Origin: an uncultured Erysipelotrichaceae bacterium
GTDB taxonomy: Bacteria > Bacillota_I > Bacilli_A > RFN20 > CAG-826
Direction of reading: 5' to 3'
Length of the DNA stretch: 20,118 nucleotides
Assembly (NCBI GenBank): GCA_902782395.1
Contig: CACZNF010000002.1
Coordinates: forward strand, 1 to 20,118
The notes under the pieces: model-generated
What the model was told of the DNA's origin: nothing
Databases searched by the model: none
Seen by the model: only the letters and a program-made list of their open reading frames with translations
Program-made: the position numbers and the translations under genes
Part shown: piece by piece, positions 14,640 to 20,118 of the stretch
How the letters are laid out: every line of letters begins with the position of its first letter
How positions within the stretch are numbered: the stretch's first letter is position 1

Positions 14640-16472
14640 TTAGTTGTTTTTGCTTGTGAAGTCAGCATCGACGACATCGTCTGGATTGCTACCAGCGGTT
14701 TGTTGTTCGTTTGCTTGACCATTTGGTTGAGCACCTTGATTAGCTTGAGCTTGTTGCATATACGCGGCAGCTTGTTCAAGTTCACTAATACGTTTTCTTA
14801 AAGTTTCCATGTCGTTATTATCTAACGCGGTCTTTAATTCATCGCGTAATTTTTGTGTTTGTTCTTTTTGGTTTGGATCCATGCTGGCGCCTTTTTCTTG
14901 CATAGCGATGTCGATATCGTTAATTAAGCTTTCAGCTTTATTACGGAGTTCGATTTCTTCTTTACGCTTTGCGTCTTCTTCAGCGTGAGCTTCAGCTTCT
15001 CTCACCATTCTATCGATATCTTCTTTAGAAAGACCATTGCTACCAGAGATGGTGATATTTTGTTCTTTTTGTGTATCTAAGTCTTTAGCATTAACTTTAA
15101 CGATACCGTTAACGTCGATAGAGAAGGTAACTTCAATTCTTGGTTCACCACGTCTGGCTGGCTTAATACCATTGAGTTGGAAGTGACCTAATAACTTGTT
15201 ATCGTGGGCCATTGGTCTTTCACCTTGGTAAACCATGATGTCAACGGCTGGTTGGTTATCCGCAGCGGTTGAGAAGATTTGGCTCTTTGTGGTTGGAATT
15301 GTGGTATTTCTTGTGATTAATGGAGTCATAACACCACCTAAGGTTTCAATACCTAAGGTTAATGGAGTAACGTCAAGTAAGACTACGTCTTTAACATCAC
15401 CAGAGACCACGCCACCTTGGTAAGCCGCACCGATAGAAACAGCTTCATCTGGGTTAACGGATAAGTTTGGTTTCTTACCTGTTAATCTAGCGACTAATTC
15501 TTGGACGGCTGGCATACGGATGGAACCACCAATTAATAAGACTTGGTTGAGTTCAGAAGCACTCATATGAGCGTCACTTAAGGCACGTCTGACTGGTTCT
15601 TCACATCTATTTAATAGATGTCTTGTTAAATCTTGGAATTTAGCACGGGTTAATGTGACTTCGAAGTTAACTGGGCCAGCAGAAGTCATGCTAATGAATG
15701 GTAAGGAAATGACTGTTTCCATAGAAGCAGAGAGTTCGATCTTGGCTTTTTCTGCAGCTTCTCTAATTCTTTGTAAGGAACCCTTATCAGTGATATCAAC
15801 GTTAGATTGAATCTTGATTTGGGCTTTAATCCAATCAGCGACAACTTGGTCCCAGTCATCACCACCGAGGTGGTTATCACCAGCGGTACTAACGACTTCG
15901 AATGTGCCATCACCAATATCAAGAATAGAGACATCGAATGTACCACCACCTAAGTCGAAGACTAAGATCTTTTCGGATTTATCGTTTTCTAAGCCATAGG
16001 CTAAGGCCGCAGCGGTTGGTTCGTTAATAATACGGACAACATCTAAGCCGGCGATTTGACCAGCATCTTTTGTTGCTTGTCTTTGCGCATCGTTGAAGTA
16101 CGCAGGAACTGTAATAACAGCTTTTTGCACTGATTGACCTAAGTGGGCTTCAGCGTATTTCTTCATGTAAGCAAGAATCTTTGCGGAGATTTCTTGTGGG
16201 GTGAATTGTTTATTCACACATTTAATAGAGACCTTTTCGGCAGTACCCATAATTCTTTTAATAGAACTAACTGTATCTGGGTTTGTGACGGCTTGACGTT
16301 TGGCAGCGTTACCAACGATTTCTTCACCATTTGCTTTAAAAGCAACGACTGATGGAGTGGTCACTGTGCCTTCAGGGTTTGGGATAACTTTGACTGTACC
16401 ATCAGCTTGTAAGTAGCTGACGACTGAGTTTGTGGTACCTAAGTCGATACCTAAGATAATTTCTTTTGCCAT
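14640..16472 (-). CDS. dnaK: Chaperone protein DnaK (Hsp70)
   Basis: A 610-residue ATP-driven chaperone of the cytosol. The nucleotide-binding domain covers about 1-360 with GIDLGTTNS (8-16), [22 protein letters not shown] and [14 protein letters not shown]. The substrate-binding domain has the [16 protein letters not shown] linker, and a helical lid ends in a Gln/Asn-rich tail and DDVVDADF. The length matches Gram-positive DnaK, which lacks a short segment of the Proteobacterial N-domain. The ATG at 16472 has an AGGAGGAAA Shine-Dalgarno sequence and lies 16 bases after grpE. Control is by HrcA at the two CIRCE sites upstream of hrcA. Confidence 0.98.
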   Translation of the reverse strand: MAKEIILGIDLGTTNSVVSYLQADGTVKVIPNPEGTVTTPSVVAFKANGEEIVGNAAKRQAVTNPDTVSSIKRIMGTAEKVSIKCVNKQFTPQEISAKILAYMKKYAEAHLGQSVQKAVITVPAYFNDAQRQATKDAGQIAGLDVVRIINEPTAAALAYGLENDKSEKILVFDLGGGTFDVSILDIGDGTFEVVSTAGDNHLGGDDWDQVVADWIKAQIKIQSNVDITDKGSLQRIREAAEKAKIELSASMETVISLPFISMTSAGPVNFEVTLTRAKFQDLTRHLLNRCEEPVRRALSDAHMSASELNQVLLIGGSIRMPAVQELVARLTGKKPNLSVNPDEAVSIGAAYQGGVVSGDVKDVVLLDVTPLTLGIETLGGVMTPLITRNTTIPTTKSQIFSTAADNQPAVDIMVYQGERPMAHDNKLLGHFQLNGIKPARRGEPRIEVTFSIDVNGIVKVNAKDLDTQKEQNITISGSNGLSKEDIDRMVREAEAHAEEDAKRKEEIELRNKAESLINDIDIAMQEKGASMDPNQKEQTQKLRDELKTALDNNDMETLRKRISELEQAAAYMQQAQANQGAQPNGQANEQQTAGSNPDDVVDADFTSKNN

Positions 16473-16486
16473 AATTTATTTCCTCC

Positions 16487-16503
16487 TATTAGGCGTCGCC
16501 TTT
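16487..16503. repeat. Direct repeat flanking grpE, left copy
   Basis: This 17-base sequence differs at a single base from 17058-17074. It covers the end of grpE (codons KGDA, stop) and lies just before the dnaK Shine-Dalgarno sequence. Confidence 0.7.
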
Positions 16504-17067
16504 GACGCCTTCTTTAGTTTCTTTTTCTTCTTTTTTGTTTTTGCTCACTGAGACTCTTGCGGGTCTGATGAGACGTCCATGTAATTCATAGCCTTTCGCG
16601 TACACTTTAGTGACGAGGTTTTCTTCGCCTTCTTGTTCAGTGACGTCAACGGCATCCATGTTTTTATCAGAGAACTTATCTCCGATGTTTGGAGCGATTT
16701 CTTTCACTCCTTCGTTTTCTAATGCACTCACGAAGTTACGATAGATGAATTGGAATCCCACTAAGTAGTTTTTTACTTCTGGGCTGGCTGGTTCATTACC
16801 TAACGCCATATGGAAGCTATCGAGTACTGGAAGTAATTCTTCGATAAATCCCATAGCGCGATATTTCATCGCTTCGGAATGTTCTTTTTCTAAATTAGTA
16901 CGTAAGTTCTTGGTATCTGCATAAGCGCGGTAATATTCATTTTTCCAATGCTCTACTGCGGCATTTGCTTTAGCAAGTTCTTCTTCTAATTCTTGAATCT
17001 TTTTCTTGTCTTTATTTTTTTCTTCTTTAACGGCTTCTTTTACTTCTTGTTTTTCTTTATTAGGCAT
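16489..17067 (-). CDS. grpE: Nucleotide exchange factor GrpE
   Basis: A 192-residue DnaK co-chaperone that releases ADP from DnaK. The N-terminal third is a highly charged, lysine/glutamate-rich coiled coil (about 1-55). It is followed by the conserved EEYYRAYADTKNLR-like segment, the LPVLDSFHMAL four-helix region, and the beta domain with GRLIRPARVSVSK near 165-177. The length is typical. The start at 17067 overlaps the hrcA end by 8 bases, and the AGGAGGTAAAGG Shine-Dalgarno region lies in the last hrcA codons, so translation is coupled. Both HrcA and GrpE end in KGDA, because a 17-base near-identical sequence occurs at each end of grpE. Confidence 0.95.
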   Translation of the reverse strand: MPNKEKQEVKEAVKEEKNKDKKKIQELEEELAKANAAVEHWKNEYYRAYADTKNLRTNLEKEHSEAMKYRAMGFIEELLPVLDSFHMALGNEPASPEVKNYLVGFQFIYRNFVSALENEGVKEIAPNIGDKFSDKNMDAVDVTEQEGEENLVTKVYAKGYELHGRLIRPARVSVSKNKKEEKETKEGVKGDA

Positions 17068-17074
17068 CGCCTTT
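17058..17074. repeat. Direct repeat flanking grpE, right copy
   Basis: Sixteen of 17 bases match 16487-16503. It covers the end of hrcA (codons KGDA, stop) and includes the grpE start codon. Confidence 0.7.
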
Positions 17075-18106
17075 ACCTCCTTTGTTGTTGTTTAATCCTT
17101 TAAAGTAATCGGTTAATGTTTCCGCGATATACTCAAGGGCGCTTAACGCTTGATCGTAGTCGATTCTAGTTGGACCGAGCAATGTAATTGCGCGATTGCC
17201 TTCTTCGCCTAAGTCAATTTTCGCTGTCACCATTGAGACATCAGGATTGCCTTCGATATCGCCGATACGAATGATTCGGCCTTCGTCATCCTTTTTGATT
17301 TCATCTTTGACTTCTTTAAGGAGTTGTTGGTCATTGAGAAGTTTGAAGACTTTTTCAAGTTTCTCAGTATCGTTTTTGTATTCCTCGTGATTGAACAATT
17401 CATCTCTACCATAGAGACTTAAACGGTCACTAGCGAAGCGCATGAATGTTTCAAGCAAGGCTTGGTAAACAAGGTCATGGCCCACGATGTAATCATTAAG
17501 GACTGGTTTAAGAGCTTCGGTCTTTTCAACGAGTTCAACGATTGGTGTGCCTTTTAATCGGTCATTTAATAAGGAAACGCAGTTAACAATTTCACCCGCT
17601 TTTAAGTTCTCTGGAACGATGAAGGTTTTGTTTTCGACATAGCCTTTATCAGTTACGAAGATGGCGGTGATTGTGTTATCGGAAATCTGCACCATTTGGA
17701 TAGACGCTAATTTTTCTTTGTTCTCATCTGGTCCCATGACCACGGTGACTAAGTTAGTCATATGAGATAAAATCTCACAACTTTCCTTTATAACCGCATC
17801 AATTGATTTAACTTTTTGATCAAGAACAGTTTGAATGCTGTTTTTTAATTGTTCATTAACTGAACCATCTCTTAATTTCTCACAGTAATAGCGGTATCCT
17901 TGAGCGGATGGAACTCTACCACTGCTTGAATGGGTCTTTTCGATTAATCCCATTTTTTCAAGAGCAAACATTTCGTTTCTAATTGTCGCGGAAGAATAAG
18001 GAAGTTTATATTCTTCGATGAGGGTGTGAGAGCCAACTGGTTGCGCATTCTTAATAAAGTATTCAACGATGTGCTTTAAGATCGTATCACTACGGTTAAG
18101 AGCCAT
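17060..18106 (-). CDS. hrcA: Heat-inducible transcription repressor HrcA
   Basis: A 348-residue repressor of class I heat-shock genes that binds CIRCE operators and needs the GroE chaperonin for activity. The N-terminal winged-helix domain covers 1-85 with QPVGSHTLIEEYKLPYSSAT and the conserved SSGRVPSAQGYRYY. A GAF-like middle and a C-terminal dimerisation region with DLGEEGNRAITLLGPTRIDY follow. The ATG at 18106 has a strong AGGAGG Shine-Dalgarno sequence. Two CIRCE elements and a sigma-A promoter precede it, so the operon is autoregulated. It overlaps grpE by 8 bases. Confidence 0.97.
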   Translation of the reverse strand: MALNRSDTILKHIVEYFIKNAQPVGSHTLIEEYKLPYSSATIRNEMFALEKMGLIEKTHSSSGRVPSAQGYRYYCEKLRDGSVNEQLKNSIQTVLDQKVKSIDAVIKESCEILSHMTNLVTVVMGPDENKEKLASIQMVQISDNTITAIFVTDKGYVENKTFIVPENLKAGEIVNCVSLLNDRLKGTPIVELVEKTEALKPVLNDYIVGHDLVYQALLETFMRFASDRLSLYGRDELFNHEEYKNDTEKLEKVFKLLNDQQLLKEVKDEIKKDDEGRIIRIGDIEGNPDVSMVTAKIDLGEEGNRAITLLGPTRIDYDQALSALEYIAETLTDYFKGLNNNKGGKGDA

Positions 18107-18122
18107 GGTTTTCTCCTCCTTT

Positions 18123-18149
18123 TTAGCACTCTATCTCTTTTTGTGCTAA
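18123..18149. promoter_or_regulatory. CIRCE operator 1 (promoter-proximal)
   Basis: TTAGCACTC (18123-18131), nine bases, then TTGTGCTAA (18141-18149). This is the exact 9-9-9 layout of the HrcA operator. One arm is perfect and the other has two mismatches to GAGTGCTAA. It lies between the -10 box and the hrcA Shine-Dalgarno sequence, where it would cover the transcription start. Confidence 0.93.
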
Positions 18150-18153
18150 CTAC

Positions 18154-18181
18154 ATTTTACCTAAATAATTAGCACTGTCAA
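18154..18181 (-). promoter_or_regulatory. Sigma-A promoter of the hrcA operon
   Basis: On the minus strand a perfect TTGACA (18176-18181) is followed after 16 bases by TAAAAT (18154-18159, five of six). CIRCE 2 covers the -35 box, and CIRCE 1 lies directly downstream of the -10 box. Transcription would begin near 18147, inside CIRCE 1. Confidence 0.8.
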
Positions 18182-18195
18182 GCATTGTCTGCTAA
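18169..18195. promoter_or_regulatory. CIRCE-like operator 2 (over the -35 box)
   Basis: TTAGCACTG (18169-18177), nine bases, then GTCTGCTAA (18187-18195). It has the CIRCE spacing with one mismatch in one arm and two in the other. Its centre contains the -35 hexamer, so HrcA bound here should block polymerase directly. Confidence 0.75.
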
Positions 18196-18215
18196 TTTTT
18201 TGTCTGCTAATTTTT
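18186..18215. repeat. 15-bp tandem duplication carrying a CIRCE half-site
   Basis: TGTCTGCTAATTTTT occurs twice head to tail, at 18186-18200 and 18201-18215. The first copy supplies the outer arm of CIRCE 2, and the second provides a spare identical half-site 15 bases further upstream of the promoter. Confidence 0.85.
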
Positions 18216-18282
18216 TAATTTTTATTATAATAAGGATTTATATACGGAGTCCAAAATAGGATTCTTTGAGACAAAATCACAA

Positions 18283-18317
18283 ACAAAAAATACCCTGATT
18301 CGCACCAGGATATTTTT
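18283..18317 (-). terminator. Intrinsic terminator of the ABC transporter gene
   Basis: In minus-strand RNA, an arm with AUAUCCUG (18313-18306, plus U/A pairs below) pairs with CAGGGUAU (18297-18290) through one G-U wobble and an 8-base loop, then runs into a U-tract. The wobble is a mismatch on the plus strand, which favours the minus direction. It lies about 70 bases after the transporter stop. The rest of the 278-base gap up to hrcA holds the CIRCE/promoter region and otherwise nothing recognised. Confidence 0.75.
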
Positions 18318-18384
18318 CATTGGTAGAAGTTATGTCAAAGATTTCAAACAGTTACTTGTTCTTAATCTTTAGCATATATCTTAA

Positions 18385-20115
18385 TCAGATTTTCCAGCTG
18401 ACAGCATCTTTACGGTCCATCACGAAACGTCTATAAATGCCATCTTCTTTCATTAAGTCATCATGCTTACCAGATTGCACAATCTTGCCTTCGTCTAAGA
18501 CAAATATATTGTCACAATCTCTCACGGTTTTAAGTCTGTGAGCAATCATAATGACTGTTTTGTTATAAGTAAGAGCGTTAATCGCGTTCATTAATTTCTC
18601 TTCGTTTTCTGGGTCAACGTTCGCTGTCGCTTCATCCAAGATGACAATCTTTGAATCTTTCAAGATTGCTCTAGCGATTGATAATCTTTGAAGTTCACCA
18701 CCAGAGAGAGTTGATCCACCCTCACCAATCACGGTATTTATACCATTAGGGAGGTCATAGACGAAATCGCAGCACGCTAACTTAAGAGCGTTATCTATGT
18801 CTTTTTCGGTTGCGTTTTCTTTGCCCATCTTTAAATTGTTAGCGATTGTATCGTTGAACAAATAAACGTTTTGGAAAACGAATGTGAAGTTATCCATTAA
18901 TGAGTCGATGTTATAGTCTTTCACATTTTTACCATCGAGCAACACACTACCTTCTTGGACGTCCCAAAATCTCGCCATTAAGTGGCATAAAGTGGTTTTA
19001 CCACTTCCTGATGGACCAACGAAGGCGACTTTACTGTTTCCTTTAATCTTTAATGAAACATCATCGATAATCTTTTTCTTATCATAGGAGAATGAAACGT
19101 TTTTGAATTCGATATCAGAAGACTTGGTCTTATAATTCTCGCCAGAAATATTCATTGTCTTAATTGAAAGGATATCTTTAGCCTTTTGGACACATCTTTC
19201 AATAATCTTGGATAAGGTGGAGAAAGTACCCATTGAATCTAAGCTTGCATAGATGATGTAGCTACCAATGATAACGGTCATTGTGGTCGCTAAATCATTG
19301 ATGTTATGTGTGCAAAGTAAGACTGCAACAACGGTCATCGCTACACCAATTAATCTTGTGATATATGTTTGTATTGTACCAACAGGAATCATGGATAATT
19401 CTGCCTTGGAATAGACTTTTCTACCATATTCGTTAGCCTCATCCATTCTCTTAGAATATCTTCCATATAAGTTATAAGATTTAACTTCGGCAATACCTAA
19501 AACATAGTCAAGAGTATTACTGAGGATACCTAAATCCGCTTTTTCTTTTATAGGAGCGAATTTCTTGCCTAATCTTTTCATTACGGTATTAAACGCTAAA
19601 TAGATAATGACACCCACTAAAGCGACTAAGCCGATTCTCCAATCAAAGAAGAATAACGCTAAGACGACAATAAGAGTGTTGATTAAGCCAGTGGTAACAA
19701 GCATGACAACACGCGTAGCAATATCACTTAATTGTTCCATTGTATTAGTGGTAACTGAGGTAATATAGCCTAATGAATTAGTGTTGAAATAGCCCATTGG
19801 CACGTATCTTAAGTGCTCAGCAATTTCAATACGCTTTTCACAAGTTGAACCATAACCACCATCGCACTGTAACATCGTAGAAGCATATCTACAAACGCAA
19901 GAAACAAGAAGTGGGATTAACATGATTAATGAGGATTGTAAAATAACCATTGGAGTAAATGTTCCTTCAAAAATATTTTTGAAAGTCCACCATATCGCCG
20001 GAAGCTTGGTAGCTTCACATAAGCCCATAATGATTGTTAAAACAATCGCTAAATAGAATTGTCTTTTTCTCTTTTTGCTGCAAAAGCCAAAGAACATTTT
20101 TAACATCTTAATCAT
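18385..20115 (-). CDS. ABC exporter half-transporter (permease fused to ATPase)
   Basis: A 576-residue fusion of an exporter membrane domain and an ATPase. Hydrophobic segments lie at about 20-38, 58-76, 132-155, 158-178, 250-268 and 275-293. The nucleotide-binding domain covers about 335-565. Its motifs are Walker A GPSGSGKT (367-374), Q-loop Q415, signature LSGGE (470-474), Walker B IVILDEAT (490-497) and the switch histidine H526. It belongs to the MsbA/LmrA-like exporter superfamily. The substrate cannot be told, although the general build resembles transporters encoded in heterodimer pairs. The ATG at 20115 reads ATGA, as when an upstream gene's TGA overlaps it, so a partner gene may lie just beyond the window. 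The frame is also open to the window edge, so the true start is not fully certain. Its mRNA ends at the terminator at 18283-18317. Confidence 0.88.
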   Translation of the reverse strand: MIKMLKMFFGFCSKKRKRQFYLAIVLTIIMGLCEATKLPAIWWTFKNIFEGTFTPMVILQSSLIMLIPLLVSCVCRYASTMLQCDGGYGSTCEKRIEIAEHLRYVPMGYFNTNSLGYITSVTTNTMEQLSDIATRVVMLVTTGLINTLIVVLALFFFDWRIGLVALVGVIIYLAFNTVMKRLGKKFAPIKEKADLGILSNTLDYVLGIAEVKSYNLYGRYSKRMDEANEYGRKVYSKAELSMIPVGTIQTYITRLIGVAMTVVAVLLCTHNINDLATTMTVIIGSYIIYASLDSMGTFSTLSKIIERCVQKAKDILSIKTMNISGENYKTKSSDIEFKNVSFSYDKKKIIDDVSLKIKGNSKVAFVGPSGSGKTTLCHLMARFWDVQEGSVLLDGKNVKDYNIDSLMDNFTFVFQNVYLFNDTIANNLKMGKENATEKDIDNALKLACCDFVYDLPNGINTVIGEGGSTLSGGELQRLSIARAILKDSKIVILDEATANVDPENEEKLMNAINALTYNKTVIMIAHRLKTVRDCDNIFVLDEGKIVQSGKHDDLMKEDGIYRRFVMDRKDAVSWKI

Positions 20116-20118
20116 TGA

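Noticed and set aside
1..20118. CRISPR array, insertion sequence, tRNA or rRNA gene, toxin-antitoxin pair
   Set aside because: No regularly spaced repeats, transposase-like frames, terminal inverted repeats or conserved RNA gene sequences were recognised on either strand.

Overview
The window is an AT-rich bacterial chromosome segment of core housekeeping genes. Gene content and order point to the low-GC Gram-positive (Bacilli/Mollicutes-like) side of the tree. The evidence is the HrcA/CIRCE heat-shock operon in the order hrcA-grpE-dnaK-dnaJ, the block ybeY-cdd-era-recO-glyS-dnaG-rpoD-trmK-nif3 that resembles the Bacillus arrangement, and a single-chain glycyl-tRNA synthetase. TGA ends several genes (trmK, ybeY), so this is the standard bacterial code and not the Mycoplasma code. 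A compact-genome uncultured lineage such as RF39 or Erysipelotrichales-like Bacilli would fit, but the sequence alone does not prove this.

Layout. Positions 1-1050 are on the minus strand: the 5' end of efp (elongation factor P, cut by the window edge), a glyoxalase-II-like metallo-beta-lactamase-fold hydrolase, and rpmG (ribosomal protein L33). ispG (MEP isoprenoid pathway) at 1091-2140 is the only plus-strand gene, diverging from rpmG. From 13336 down to 2132 a long minus-strand run, probably co-transcribed in large part, carries a C39-peptidase/membrane protein, ybeY, cdd, era, recO, glyS (with its own promoter), dnaG, rpoD, trmK, a Nif3-like gene, a cyclophilin and nfo. Many junctions overlap (TAATG, ATGA) or are only a few bases apart. 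nfo converges on ispG and their ends overlap by 9 bases. Positions 18106-13435 are the heat-shock operon, with two CIRCE operators around a sigma-A promoter at its head and an intrinsic terminator at its end. The right edge holds one ABC exporter half-transporter with its own terminator.

The genes cover translation (efp, rpmG, glyS, ybeY, era, trmK), replication and repair (dnaG, recO, nfo), transcription (rpoD), protein folding (hrcA operon, cyclophilin), pyrimidine salvage (cdd) and isoprenoid synthesis (ispG). No CRISPR, insertion sequence, tRNA, rRNA or prophage was seen.

I found no clearly new multi-gene system. The items most worth a second look are: (1) a perfect 37-bp tandem duplication across the nfo start that puts the coupled start codon out of frame; (2) a C39-peptidase plus six-helix exporter-type membrane protein that stops where the ATPase domain would begin; (3) a primary sigma factor with an AT-hook-like motif followed by a strongly acidic stretch; (4) two CIRCE elements bracketing one promoter, with an extra duplicated half-site; (5) several genes whose -10 box lies only 6-8 bases before the start codon, suggesting leaderless mRNAs; and (6) terminators embedded in or abutting neighbouring genes.
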